Shown here one piece after another: positions 1 through 12,644 of a stretch of 64,000 nucleotides of DNA. Position numbers and translations under genes: made by a program. This DNA comes from Endothia cerciana. Taxonomy: Eukaryota; Ascomycota; Sordariomycetes; Diaporthales; Cryphonectriaceae. Location: positions 91,705 through 155,704 of the forward strand of contig JALRMH010000068.1 of assembly GCA_026119935.1 (NCBI GenBank), read 5' to 3'. The notes under the pieces are model-generated. The model had not been told where the DNA came from. It made no database searches and worked only from the letters and a program-made list of their open reading frames with translations. Positions within the stretch are counted from its first letter, which is position 1. Each line of letters opens with the position of its first letter.

Positions 1-1267
1 GAGGACCAACAGGAGTGAACAAGGCGGCACCTTTTGGGGGGAGGGTGGTAGTCAATATCAAGGCGTAGCAATGCCAGAGTGGTGCTGCACTTGCAACGCA
101 TCTTCCACAGTTCTTAAACTTCCAAGACCTCAGTCTTCCCCTCACTGGAAGAGGGCTCATCATAGGCCGTTATCTTCAAGAACATATACAATATATCAGC
201 AGCCTCACACGTATCTCCTGGGCCGCCTGTCATCCCAAGAGGACCGTAGTTGAGTAGATCCGTGGGGGGTGCTGTATGGGTGGACCGCCAGCGATGATTT
301 CGTTTTCTTTTTTCTTTCTTTCTGCTGCTTTATCCCTCCTCCTTTTTATTTTTTTAATTTTTTTTTTATGAGAAAGAACACCAGGGAAGATAAGAGCGGT
401 GCACATCGTATATATAGACGTCCATTCATGGTCGAGGCCAGATCGCCGAGACTTGAAGAGTCATCTGCCGTGCTTGGGCATAGCGAAGCGTCGCCGCTAG
501 TTGTGACGATTCAATTTTAGCGAGCCCTAGTTGGATGTGTACGTATTGCAGGCGCCAGCCTTGATACTACCACTATTCTACGTAGGATCATCATCTAAGC
601 TTCGGCTCTGGTTGTGTTTCGAGGGCCTTTCTCTCTTGCAGTTTGTAAGTTTAGGTGATGATGATGGCGCACGCAAGCTTCTGGGCTGATGAACCATGCA
701 GGTCCGCTGAAGGCATCTCAACAGCCTCGGTGTCTTTGAAGTATCGGGGCTCAAGGATTCTCAGGGAATTAGAAATCACCCTCTAGACATGTGCCTGTCG
801 TCATGCGAACTGTCCCGAGGTCAGATTGGTCTAGCTACTTGCATCTCTTGTCGAGCCGTCCACATCAGACATGAAGTCGGCCAGCTTGAGCTGCCTTCAA
901 GTCTGTTCGACGCAGACAAGGCTGAGAAGTGGAGGCAAATTTCGAGCATCTCGAGTGTCTTGATTGTCGGAGAGCTTGACATAGTCTCTTGACTACTACG
1001 CAATGATAACGATGTGTCCTAAACGGCTTTGGCCCGAGGCAGATGGCCACAATATAATTCGATTCCTAGCTAGGAAACCACTCTGGCGGTCTTGACGTGT
1101 CTACTTCTGAGCGATTCTGTTCTGATTTGACTCTGTACTACCTCATTCTTGATTGTGAGAGGGTCCCGATCTGTCTTCAGTTGAGGCCCTTTCCTTGACC
1201 TAAGAAGCCCCTAGATGATGTTGGATGTCCAAACATGCGGCCATGTAATCGACCTACAAACGAAATC
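1..1267. other. Intergenic, no supported gene
   Basis: Only short overlapping reading frames are present, none with a recognisable domain or consistent splice signals. A pyrimidine- and T-rich stretch lies around 300-370. The right end is the 3' flank of the P450 gene. Confidence 0.5.
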
Positions 1268-3048
1268 CTACTCCTTGTTCTTCAGTTGTCTCTCCCGGAA
1301 GATCACCTTCAGCGACGGCTTCTCCCACACCAAAAACACCGGCTGGCTGCTCACCCAGTCCTCCTGACCGGGGGCCAGCTCATAATCAAACCGGTAGAGG
1401 ATGCGGGAAACAGCGACACGGAGTTCAGAATACGCAAGGTTCTTGCCTATACAGTCGCGTATGCCGAAGCTGAAGGGCTTGAAGGCGGCGCGGTTGTCGT
1501 TGGCGAACACGGGATTGTACAGCGGGTGTGTAGGTGGGAGCCAGCGCTCCGGCCGGAGGGTGTCTGGATCGGCAAAGTTGGCAGGGTTGTGGAAGGTGGC
1601 CAGCTGAAAAACCGTGATGGCAGTCTGATGATGGGGAGGGGGGGAGAGATCAGTCACGAATGATGTACTGGGATGGGACTTGAGGGATGGGACTTACACC
1701 CTTTGGAATGAACTCGCCGTTGATATCAGCACCAGGTGAGATCCGCGGAGGTGTCTCGGCAGCGGGTGGGTACAGGCGCAAGTTCTCCTCGATTACAGCC
1801 TGAAGATACGGTAAGCGAGCGACTGACTTCATGTCGATGTCATCCTCGCTGTTGAAAGCGCTTCGAATCTCGTCGCACAGCATCTGATATACTAGGCGGT
1901 ACTTCGGCTGTCCCAAATGCCAGAACAAGGCTGACAAGGACGTGGCCGTGGTCTCGCTGCCAGCAGTCACCAGGAGCGGTGAGTTAAGCATGATCTCCAT
2001 GTCCGAGAAGCCTGGCTGGCCGTCCCGGCTTTTCCTTAGCATGTAAGTCATGAAGTCCCTGCGACCACCAGGCATCTCTCCTTGTGCCTTCCTTAGCATG
2101 GCCTTCTCAGATGCTAACTTTTCGTTCTCTGCGAATTTTGCAATATACTTGGACGATTTCCCAAATGTCCGGATGAGAGGGCCGATGAGTGGGTATTGCT
2201 GGATAGCCCGCTTGAGCGCGATTCCACGAGTGCCCTCGAAGATGCCCAGCACCCAAGGATGGTAGCTTCCCCCATCAAGCGAATGGAATGAGTCGGCGAA
2301 CATCAGATCGCCGATGATGTCAAAGCTCATGAAGTTGAACCATCGCACGAGATCAAACGTCTCGCCGGAGGCCGCCTTCTCCCCCAGGCGCTGGCACAAC
2401 AGGTCGACGTACTGCTTCACCACGGGCTCCTGCTCGTACATGCTCGAGTCGCTGAACGCATGGTTGAGCTGTCGCCGCAGCCTCCTGTGGACCTCGTGGG
2501 TGCCGCCGATGATCCCGAGCTCGTCGTTGTCGTGATAGAACCCGCGCTTCTTAGGCCACTCCGGCCTGCCGGGGCGGTGCTGGAAGATCTGGGGAAACCC
2601 GATGGACCCGTCGACGGCGAGGCTATCTGGGGTGATGCGCACGATGGGGCCATATTTCTTGTGAAGGCCGACGGACTCACGGGCGCTGGTGCCACTGACG
2701 CAGGATTTCCAGACCCAGGGGATGTGGGTAACTGCGTAAAGCTTTGGCCCGGGATACTTGGCCAGAGGGTGGAAGTAGAGACGGTAGACTATTAGACCGA
2801 TGTACGATAGTAGGACCTAACAAAAGGGGATTTGGTCAGTTCAGATTGCTGCCGAGTGCGCTCCTGCTGCGAAGCTAGGCAGCTCGTGACGGACGTATTA
2901 CTAGAATTGATTTTCATGATGTTTTTGCAGAACATGAAGTCAAGGACATTCAACTTACAGATCCTATGACGATGCCAACTAGTCCAAGCTTGGGTATGGA
3001 TATCTCACCCAGGCCAGAGGGTAAATTAACATTTAGTGATGGAGCCAT
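1268..3048 (-). CDS. Cytochrome P450 monooxygenase, CYP65-like
   Basis: A heme-thiolate monooxygenase, presumably anchored in the ER and acting on a small hydrophobic substrate. Three exons give about 521 aa: 3048-2959, 2816-1698 and 1624-1268, with GTAAGT donors and TTAG/CAG acceptors. The first exon plus the start of the second encodes a hydrophobic N-terminal anchor, followed by a proline hinge (YPGPKL). Seen in order: the I-helix oxygen-binding AGSETT, the K-helix ExxR (EENLR), a PERW segment, and the heme motif FSFGIRDCIG with the ligand Cys near residue 461. Length and motif order are normal, so it looks intact. The layout resembles fungal CYP65-type enzymes (trichothecene C-15 hydroxylase relatives), but the family assignment comes from memory of motifs and the substrate is unknown. 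No PKS, NRPS or terpene synthase lies nearby in the window. Its promoter faces the SDR gene across 3.1 kb. Confidence 0.93.
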
Positions 3049-6000
3049 CTTATTGTAGATATATGATGGATGTATTACGAAACCACAAGTTGACGTGGAT
3101 TGTAAATGGTCGTCGGATTGGAAGCTCAAAAACTTCTCGAGAGGTGTACCATATATATAGTAGAGCATCTGCCGCTTTGGCCCTTTCTCTGGAGACCAGT
3201 CCTCGCTACTTTCAAGAACCACAGTATCCTCAACTTGCTCCGGTATATACGAAGACCCCGAATCCGGGTGTTAACCCAGTCTGAGGTCAAGACGTGTGGG
3301 CGATAGTGACAGCAAATTGTCGACGGGACGTGGGGGATAGACCGCAGTGACAGGTGGGCCCACCACCAGACCGCATGGACAGCTCGATATCAGTAAGCAA
3401 AAGAAGAGGCCCTCGAATCGGAACCCGTGAATCGACAAATGCACGATTTCGACACTAATACATGATACTCTACGGTATGTACGTAACCTTCCGGGTTCAG
3501 ATCCTGTGATGCACAAGCAATTATCTGTCTCGTTTCTTAGATGGAAGTATTTTGACCTTGATCATTAGTCTCCTCTACATCTGGGGTTAAGACAGCCCCT
3601 GTCTGTGACGTTGCCTTTATCCAGACGTTGCCACTCAAAGCGGGATTTGTAAGACTTTTAAGTTATTTGACGACGCATATGACCATGCAAAGACCCGCAG
3701 GAGCCCATCTTCTGTGGCCCAGTCAGGTTTTACTGAAACCCGAAGACGTATCCTCGAGCGGGCCAGACCCTCTGCACAGACAGCCATGGCAGAAGCAATT
3801 TTTGGTTTTACACGGGGACTTCCTAGTCCCCGATGGTCCAGGATCCTACGGACTTATGACAATCGTGTCGTGACAATACCTGGGTTGAAGAGGCAGGGTT
3901 CAGCAAGGGGTCATTGTGACTCGTTGGCGTGGTGGTTGGCTCGGATGTAAGCCACACGGTGTATATTGATAGAGTAAAGCCCGGCGTGGTCTCTCCACAC
4001 ATCTAATATACTGGGGTATAATGGTAGGAGCTGATGCAGCGTCGCAGACTCATGAACCAGCTGGTATTAATAATACTGGTTGAAGCCATGCTTTCGACGG
4101 TATTCCGAAATCCAGCCCAGATTCATTAATGATGCTGAAGGTGTTGAGGCTTCAGGTTGTTTCTACCCCCCCCCCAGCTTGAGTAATGGCGGGCCAAAGT
4201 ATCTTACGCCCGTACCAGATTCACGAGAAGGCACAAATTTGCCGAGCGTCTCAAGGGATGAAGGACCGTCGTATCCAGTCTGAACGTGCAAAGTTCCTGC
4301 AGGTTGACAAGATCAGGGTCTCAGACTCCCCCATAAATTATTATATCTTAAGCGTCTCAACTGTGAAAAGAAGGTCGGCCCCGAGAATGGTGATCATCCG
4401 TCACCTTTGAAGTGGAGCACCGCCCTGGTTGCCCCTCATGTCACAGCAAGACAGCGATGGATTACCACGATTGGTATGCCATCTCTTCCATGCGAGCATG
4501 ACGAAATGGTAATTCCGACCCCGATTGGTGAGGCCAGCATCCGACGTTGTGCAGTGACCACCAGCCAGGATTTCCGAGGTCCTCCCACTCCCACGTACGA
4601 CGGACGGCGCTGCGCTGCTCTGCTCGTTCTTACTACCGTGCGGCCACGACACCTGATCGTGGCAGGCTGTGGATTTCATTCACACCATGAGAGCAACTAC
4701 GAACTGCTCGGCGGGCTGCCACTGGAACTTTGCCGCCATTTCCTCACTGATGCATTGGGTGGTCGCACGCCTGCATACGAACCTGAACCTTTAGATATTC
4801 ATTCCAGCGGCGGCAGGATAAGGTTTCGCAGGTTGGAAGGTCGCGGTCGAAGAGTGTCATTCCACGTTCTGTCACGAAAGCAGCGATTGAGAAACTAGGA
4901 AGCAAACACCCACCAGCGGGAGAACAGGCAGGAGGTGCGGTCGGGGGAGACCGGGCAGTGCGGCCCCCAGTACCGGTTCATACTGGATGAGAAGCTGTCG
5001 AGATCCTGGCAGTCCCTTGGCTGCATATGTGGCCACCGTCATCACTTCATGCAGGAGAAGGACGCCTTTCTCCGAGCATTTGCGTCTACCGGTCATTGGA
5101 TAACCCCGACCAGGATCGATGTTGTGAGAACGCCTAGTCTGAGTGTCGAGCTGGAACGGACCATCTCGGACGCCCGGGCGGGAGGTTTTGGAAACGTATG
5201 CCTGAGCAGCCGGGTGGACCACTGGATGTGCAGCAACAAACGTGAGGGCGACGACCTTGTGGCATATGAGGATGCCCGCTTCGGGAGCTGGGGTCTCCGG
5301 CGAAATGATCCCGACCCTTCCAAGCGTGGAATCCCGAGTCTGTCGTATTTGCATGACAGATTTTGCGGGCTGGCCATCCGATGATACAACGGTACCGAAA
5401 GCGGTGACAAACCCCAGCCGACTAGGGAACCTGTGGTCTAGTCTATATACTGCTTCTCGTCATTCGGAATCGAAAAAGGTGTTGTCAGCTATGGCCAGAT
5501 CAGTCAGAGAATGCACTGAGAAAACATCACGATTGCTGTTCATCATACCTAGCTAAGTATACATGCCCGTCCTCTCTATGGACTCGCACTATCCGTAGGG
5601 AGGTAATCCCGTCAGGCATCTGATCGACTCACTGTGAGTATATACCTTACATGCTGTTCCCACAAGTTGTTCATTGTGGTCAACCATATAAGTCGACATG
5701 GTTCCGCGGGGGAGCGCAAGGTGTGGCACGGCTCCGTGATTATCCCAAAGGCCTTAGAAGAGCAGTCATTGAACCTCGGATTCTCATGCGGGTTCATCAA
5801 ATAGAGGCTGTGCACCCACGAAGGTAATGAGTCTGAACGATGCTCTTCTCAGACCTCGTGATGGTTCACGAAGAGACAGGTCGGGAGGGCATGATGTCAT
5901 GAACGAGTAATTACATAGGGCATTAGGGACGCGACGCGTATAGGTGTAGGTGGCCCAGGGCTCGTACTATCGCTTAATTACACAAGCGTATTCGATTAAT

Positions 6001-6180
6001 AAGCATTTTCAGAGTTACCGGACCCGTGGGGGCTATTGCCTCCCATTACCTAGGTAAACATTGAATTACTAATACTGGGGACCACAGCAGTTCCAGTCTT
6101 CTTCCCCTCTATATCTCAGTTATTCAACTGCTGGAGACAAGTGTCATCCCAACTATTCATCATCGACACCTACCAATAAA
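3049..6180. other. 3.1-kb intergenic region between divergent P450 and SDR genes
   Basis: Several frames of 100-163 codons exist (for example 4407-4898 + and 4872-5354 -). They overlap on opposite strands and show no family motif, signal peptide or splice pattern I can support. A run of ten C lies at 4166-4175. The region holds the promoters of both flanking genes and may contain unrecognised decayed DNA. Confidence 0.45.
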
Positions 6181-7329
6181 ATGACATCGACGGCACAGAA
6201 GACCCTCTTCCTCGTCGGGCCCGGCCTCATCGGCGGCTCGCTGCTAGTGAAGTTGAGGGAAATCCGGCCGGACCTGAAGCTGCATGCCCTGACGCGGCGG
6301 GATGATCAGGCAGCCGAGCTCAAGGAGCAAGGTATCGAGCCCGTCCGAGGCTCTATCACCGACGCCCACCTCATCAAGGAGTGGGCGGCGAAGAGCGACA
6401 TCATCATCCACGCGGCGTCAGCAGACGACGACAAGGGCGCGTTCGCCATATTAGAGGGCCTCAAGGCCAGGCCGGAAGGATCCAGGCGCGCTATATACAT
6501 CCAGACGAGCGGTAACGACGAGCTGGTTCACTCCGCTCGGGGTCTGGGCTCAAAGACCACCGAGGAGAAGACCTTGTCGGACCTGAACATGACGGACGAG
6601 GAGATCGATGCCCGGATCCAACCAGACGCATACCACCGGCACGTCGACGGACCACTTCGAAAGGAGCTGTTCAATCCCGAGGACGAGAAGAAATATAATG
6701 TCGTCACGAGCATCATGATGCCGCCTCTCATTTACGGCATCGGTTCGGCGCCCTGGAAGCGGGTTTCAATCCAGACGCCGATGGTCACGACATACATGAT
6801 GAAGAACGGCCTTGCGGTATTGCCGGATGGGCACCCCGGTGCGTGGAACTGTGTCTGGGTGCACGACCTTGTTGAGCAGTATGTCTTGCTCCTGCAGCAC
6901 CTCGAGAAGGTTGAGCCCGGTCAGCAGAAGTCGCATTACGTCTTCCCAGCCGAGAAGAGGCCTTTCTCCTGGAAGGAGCACTTGGACGCTGTCGTGGGTG
7001 AGCTGAAGAGGCTTGGCCATCCCGCAGCCCAGAAGAATAATGGTCAGCCGAGGGTGCTGCGGACTAAAGAGGATTTTGTTGAGTTCGTGGGCGGGAAAGA
7101 GAATCCATATAGCGAGTGCTTCGGCCACCTAGTGTGGGGGACCGAGAACAGCTACACGAGCCCCGAGTAAGTCTTCTTTTCGAGTTTAACGCCGTTCCAT
7201 GCCGTGTACTGCTGACCTTCTTGTAGCCTAACGACCAGCCTCGGATTCAAGCACAAAGCGAAGGGTGTTGTAGACAGTATCGTCAGCGGAAAAGAACTGG
7301 AGGGATTCATTCAGCAGCACATGAAGTGA
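6181..7329 (+). CDS. NmrA/SDR-like NAD(P)-binding protein
   Basis: An atypical short-chain dehydrogenase or nucleoside-diphosphate-sugar-epimerase-like protein of about 362 aa, probably cytosolic. Exons are 6181-7166 and 7227-7329; the GTAAGT donor inside a GA/C codon and the TTGTAG acceptor restore the frame. The N-terminus carries a Rossmann glycine motif (LVGPGLIGG, about residues 11-19). The end of strand 2 has arginines (ALTRRDD), which suggests NADP preference. IIHAASADDD and YIQTSGND match later strands of the extended-SDR fold. A canonical YxxxK catalytic pair is not evident, so it may be a redox sensor or reductase rather than an epimerase. The start follows an A-rich CCAATAAA context. 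It converges with the flavoprotein gene at 7731. Confidence 0.85.
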
Positions 7330-7730
7330 AGGTCTTGAGCTCTGGACTGGGCGGCGAGGCCTCTTCCACTAGACAGCGTGTAAAATTGACTTTCCCAGAT
7401 GGCCATGCTGGAAATCTCTACCTGACTACTTCCGAGCGTCTTGAAAGAATAGAATGCCCTTTTTCATGATGATGGTCGTACCCTAAGGTGAATCCTTGAT
7501 GAAGTCATCCATCCAATGGATCAGTACACAACTTGATGCCTGTCACGAACAACTCCTCCTGAGTGACTCGCACGACTGTGTTTGGACTTTGAGCCCAGAG
7601 AGGGGCAACGTTCTGAGGGTGAGGAACAAAGCGATGCCCGAAGATATATCCCACCTTGGTGGATATGAATTATTCTAACAGCTAGGTAAAGATTTGTTGG
7701 GGCGAGTGACCTTGCATTGACCACGACCTC
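7330..7730. other. Convergent 3' flanks
   Basis: The 400-bp gap between the 3' ends of the SDR and flavin-binding genes. Nothing beyond presumed terminators is seen. Confidence 0.5.
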
Positions 7731-8636
7731 TCATGATCCGAAAAGTGATGACATGACCTTCGACACGAGTCCACCTGATCTTCCGGCCTGAGCCTTCTCA
7801 TTGTGCTCTTTAACGTAATCAGAGATGTACGCCGGCACAGCCGCCACCTTGTTCGTCTCAGCAGGCGTGGGGGTACCCAACGTCTCGATGTACGGGATGA
7901 CGCCCGTCCAGACCTTGGCCACCGTCTCCCCATCCTTCAAGTCCTTCGCGTCCTCCTTGACCCCGGAGTCCCGGACCTTGGCACTCGCACTGCCGATGCG
8001 CACCTTCAGGATCCTCGTCGAGGCGATCTCCCCCTCGTCCGGCGGCACCCGGCAGTTGTCCCAGCGTCCCGGGCACACGACGTCGGTGACCAGCCCCATC
8101 GCCCACAGGAGCTCCTCCCGGTTCCGCGGCTCGCCCTTGGTCCCCGGGTCGAGCAGCGTCGCCGTCCCGTGGACGACGGCGGAGCGGTAGTCGTAGCTAT
8201 GATTGAAGGGCGTGAGGGCCAGCACGAAGTTGTCGATCTTGGTCGCGGCGATGCACACGGGGAACCCCGCGTCGGACTCCCGCGTCGCCGGCTCGGGCCG
8301 CCCGGTCTGCGGCCGGAACATGCGGGTGGAGACGTAGCCGTGGACATAGACGGCAGCCTCGCCGTCGCCGCCCGGGAACGTGCCCATGCGGGCGATCATG
8401 GGGAGGACGACGGGCAGTGGGTTGGAGGGGTCCGGGACGAACGAGACGTGGGCGACGGGGACGCTGTTGAAGATGGAGTGGACGGTCTCGACATCATAAC
8501 GGCCTGGAAAGATTTCGTGTCAGCGAGACATGCCCACTCGGGAGAGCGGTGCTCGGGGAGCCATACCTCTCTCCTTGTGTCTGTTGATCGCAGACTGCGC
8601 CGTCTTGGGGTATGCTTGCTGCTCGTCGCTGGCCAT
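7731..8636 (-). CDS. PNPOx-like flavin-binding split-barrel protein
   Basis: A protein of about 280 aa from two exons, 8636-8567 and 8503-7731, with a GTATGG donor and a TTCCAG acceptor. The N-terminus (YPKTAQSAINRHKERGRYD, then HSIFN) is the usual opening of the fungal pyridoxamine 5'-phosphate oxidase-like / flavin-nucleotide-binding family. VAHVSFV and a PMIARMG segment follow, then barrel strands with VCIAATKIDNFVLAL and the YRSAVVHG segment. No signal peptide or membrane span is seen. The family includes F420- or FMN-binding proteins and Nim-type nitroreductase relatives; the substrate here cannot be told. It is divergent from the FMN dehydrogenase gene across 1.3 kb. Confidence 0.88.
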
Positions 8637-9967
8637 GCTGTCTAATCAGCCGAATCCTCACGAAGCTCTATGTGTGATAGTTTTCTGTAGTTCTCGTCGG
8701 GCTGTGACGAGAGGGCTCCTGTTATTTATCTGGCTGATCAAGGAGCCCGCGGACGGTCGAGAGAAGCAAAGGGTGAGTCAAATGCTCAGATGCGTCCTCC
8801 CATATACTTCCGTATTTGGAAAGTACAAGCGGCACGACTAGTGATAGGGCTAAATCCCACCGGATCTCCCCCCTCCAAGACGCCTATCAAGAGGGCCTGC
8901 TTCAGCTTCAGATCACCGCGTGTCGTTTGCCGGTCTGCGGAGCAATGTGGAAGGATGAGATGGCAACTTGTATGAGTATTGACCAGTTGAACCGACTGCC
9001 GTGCTCCTAAGCAGTGATGGAGGAGCCGGCGAGACGATCAAGCATCGAGATCATAAAATCAGCCCGGGGCCCGCCTGTCTCCAGTGAAGTCCTCCTTCCT
9101 GTCAGCCCCCCTTCGACTCGTTCACGACATCATCCCATCTCACCATGCATGCAGGCCTGCAGCTCCTTGCCGAGCACCCGAGAACTTCTGGCAGTCCTGC
9201 TTCCCTGAGTACAAAGCCCAGCTCCCTCGGCCGTTCGGACAGTCATAGCACGCTACTTGTGTCACAGCGCATGCTACGGTATAGAGGGCGCCGTTGATGA
9301 CTGCGGGAGCCTCCCAACAGTAGTCAGATCCCCATGCGAGGACAGTCACCAGCCATCCTCGAGCCAGAATGTGCAGATTGGCGGGCGAAGACAGAGGACG
9401 GACACAAACGCAATAGTCTGAGATTCTCAGGTTTCGAATGACAACGTTAGTCCCAAAACAAAAATAAAAATAAAAAAGGAAGAAGGGGGGGGGGGGGACG
9501 ATGGAGGTATACATGAGTTCTCATTTGGCTTCTTGTCGCTTTGAAAATCGGCCTCAACAGAGAGTGTGTGGATGAGACGCCTTGCTCCGATCTTCGCAGC
9601 CTCGGGGCGTTGATGCAGCGAATAGGACGGAACAAATTGGTCATCCCCCACGCCTCTGTTCTGGGGAAGTGGGGGCGACGATGATTAGGGAGCAGACGCG
9701 CCAGGGGGCAATCGTCGCCGATTCTTGCCTGAAGGCGCGGGGTCATCTAGTGTAGCCCAGGCTCAAGCTGGTCTGCCTCCGGGCCAGCATTGCAGCATGT
9801 GGAACTGCTACCGTCCATTTATGATCCCGGTGGTCTGTCAGCCTCGACTTTTTGGCGACGGTGATTATAATGATATACCTTGACTCTTGTCTCTTTACGG
9901 ACTGATCAGGGCTGTCCTCACCTCGCCCTCGCCTCTGTGCATCTTCTGTAAACATTCAGTTGACACC
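8637..9967. other. Divergent promoter region, no gene seen
   Basis: The 1.3-kb spacer between the split-barrel and flavocytochrome genes, which read away from each other. It contains a 13-G tract at 9485-9497 beside an A-rich stretch. No frame in it shows a recognisable domain. Confidence 0.5.
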
Positions 9968-11778
9968 ATGGCTAAAGAGTTCACGGCAGAGGAAGGTAGG
10001 TTTAGGCGTATTCATGGTTATTCTCCAGCGGCCCGAGTTTGGAGGCGCCGGACGAGACTGACACCGCGCGTCGTGTATAGTTGCGAAGCACACCTCCACC
10101 GACAGCTGCTGGGTCATCCTCTACGGCAATGTCTACGACGTGACAGATTTCCTCGCCGAGCACCCCGGCGGCTCCAAGATCATCCTCAGGCTTGCCGGCA
10201 AGGACGCGACTGAAGAGTACGACCCGATCCACCCTCCGGGCACGATCGAGGAGAACCTCAAGCCAGAGGCCAGGCTCGGCCGAGTAAACCCAGACAGCCT
10301 TGCCAGAGCAAAGTCAGCCGCCGGCAGCGCCAATGCCTCGACGTCCTCGGCCACAGCAGCGCCGTCCTCCTCGCCCTCGTCCTCGCCCCCCTCGGTTGCT
10401 CCCGCCCTGGGGAGATACACTCCGCCACCGCTCGACCACCTCCTGAACCTAGACGAGATAGCCGAAGTCGCCCAGAAGCTCGTTTCCGCCAAGTGCCGAG
10501 CATACTACTACTCCGCCTCCGACGATCTCTTCTCGAAATCCTATAACAATTCCGTCTACCGCTCCATCCTGCTCCGGCCGCGCGTCTTTGTCGACTGCGT
10601 GCCATGCGAAACCTCGACCTCGCTCCTGGGCCAGTTCGGCGTCCGGACCCCGGTCTTCGTCTGCCCCGCCGCCATGGCCCGCCTCGCGCACCCGGACGGT
10701 GAGGCCGGCATCGCACGGGGCGCGGGCCACTTCGGCGCGTGCCAGATCGTCAGCAACAACGCGAGCATGACACCGGAGCAGATCGTCAAGGACGCGCACG
10801 AGGGCCAGGTCTTCGGGTGGCAGCTGTACGTCCAGACCGGCAGGGCGAAGAGCGAGGCCATGCTGGCGCGGATCGTCAAGCTGCGGAGGTGGTACAAGTT
10901 CATCGTGCTGACCCTCGACGCCCCCGTGCCCGGGAAGAGGGAGATGGACGAGAAGCAGGGCCTCAAGGCCGCGGGCCCGCCGGCCGAGAGCCAGGTGGAC
11001 TATCCTGCCATCGGCGGTAAGAAGGATGAAAAGGTTGGTGGCGTGGGGCAGGCGCTCTTTGCTGGCACGGCGGCAGACCTGACGTGGAAGACAACGCTGC
11101 CATGGTTGAAGAAGCATGCGCCTGACATGCCGATTGTCTTGAAGGGGGTGCAGACACACGAGGATGTCTATCTGGCTGCCAGATACGCGAGGGAGAACCC
11201 CGGGACTGTGAAGGCGGTCATCTTGTCGAACCATGGTGGCCGCGCACTGGACACTGCGCCGCCTGCGATACATACTTTACTCGAGTGCAGGAAGTATTGC
11301 CCCGAGGTCTTCAACGATATCGAGATATGGGTGGACGGGGGCGTGAGGAGAGGGACCGACGTCGTGAAGGCGCTTTGTCTGGGTGCAAAGGCTGTGGGGA
11401 TTGGCAGGGCACCGCTTTGGGGACTGGGCGCCGGCGGTTGGAGGGGGGTCTACCGGACATTCGAGAGTGAGAGACCCCTTCGTACACCAAGTCTGGTCTA
11501 TTTCTATGCTGACCTTGAGAACAGTTCTGCAGGCCGAGGTGGAGACATGCATGCGGCTCTTGGGAGCAAGCAATGTGGAGGAGTTGGGCCCTCGATTCGT
11601 AAGTCAACCCATTCCGAGTCGGCTTTTGTTTACCCAGCATTATGCTACTGTGTAGAGTGTTCTGACTTGCTGTCAGGTCAATACTCGCGCGCTGGAGAGA
11701 GACATCTACGATGGGGAGTCAAACCTCGACAGGCCAGGTCTGTGGGAGAAGGCAGCCCTCATCAGGTCAAAGTTGTGA
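9968..11778 (+). CDS. Cytochrome b5 / FMN-dependent alpha-hydroxy acid dehydrogenase (flavocytochrome b2 type)
   Basis: Oxidises an L-2-hydroxy acid, classically L-lactate, by passing electrons from FMN to heme b. Four exons give about 529 aa: 9968-9995, 10081-11466, 11525-11598 and 11677-11778. The N-terminal cytochrome b5 domain has AEHPGG and DPIHPP carrying the two heme histidines. A Ser/Pro-rich linker (about residues 85-125) leads to the FMN TIM barrel, with FGWQLYVQ, SNHGGRALD (catalytic His and substrate Arg), DGGVRRGTD and GIGRAP (phosphate binding). The C-terminal tail after the last intron (NTRALERD, then DRPGLWEKAAL) matches the family end. No mitochondrial presequence precedes the heme domain, unlike yeast cytochrome b2, so a cytosolic or other location is likely. 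The protein appears intact. Confidence 0.93.
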
Positions 11779-12644
11779 GAAGAGTAGAAAGGCCCACGAC
11801 AATGAGACATCCTCAGATGGACGTGAATCTCGCAATATGCCCTATTGTCAAGCCCGAACCTACCATCAGTGTCTTACAATGAACCACCATGTCAATGCCC
11901 GAGTCCTCTTTCCCCATCCCACAATGTCACATGCAGCTCTTCTCCAGGGCCCTATATTCGAGACCATCTGAGATCTTTGCCAGGGCAATCGGAATTCGCC
12001 CACTCATAGCTGCAAGTGAGGCATTGAGCCGATGTCTTCTGGCCACTACCCGGACCCTCTGTCATAGCTCTGGATCAGCGCAAGGGGAACCCTAGAGAAG
12101 GTCTGCTTGGCGTCTTCGTTCCCCAGTGACTGAGTTTGAGTCATAGGATAGTTTTGCGGTGCGCAGGGCTCGTGATCATCATGGTCGAAACCGAGCCAAT
12201 GCGCCGGCATCAACCGCTGGTCCCTTAGTCTGCACTGGCGTCCCCCTCTTGAGGTCCCCAGCCATACGCGAGGACTCATCAAATGCTAGGGCGGAAGAGA
12301 TAACGGGGCTGGCAAGGATCTAAGCACTGCACCATGTTAATCCCAGACCGGCCTGCAACCCTATTCGCCCGACTCCCATGCGAGTCCTGGTGGTCATACG
12401 GACGTACACTGTACGCGCCGTGCTTACAGGCTGTTACAGCTGCCGCAGATCTGGACAGCAAGCCTCCATCCTTCTCTGCAGCAACACTTGTCAATGCAAG
12501 CCCAGTGGCTCGGGCTGTGACCCGTTTGCTATGTCTCCCTTCACAATCTCAGAAATTCTAGGCACCTGACGAATCGTCCACGCTTTCATCCGCTTGCCTA
12601 AACAACGCACTACGCCAGCATAGACCAGTACATGCTTTGCATTC
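11779..12644. other. Intergenic, no supported gene
   Basis: 866 bp between two + strand genes. Short frames on both strands lack any recognisable motif. Confidence 0.5.

Noticed and set aside
4407..5410. Overlapping 100-163-codon frames on both strands
   Set aside because: Mutually overlapping, no splice pattern or family similarity that I can recognise.
7803..8645. 280-codon + frame over the PNPOx-like gene
   Set aside because: Antisense shadow; Arg- and Asp-rich with no recognisable fold.
10449..11273. 274-codon frame antisense to the flavocytochrome gene
   Set aside because: The sense strand carries all catalytic motifs; the antisense product is His/Arg/Leu-rich with no domain.
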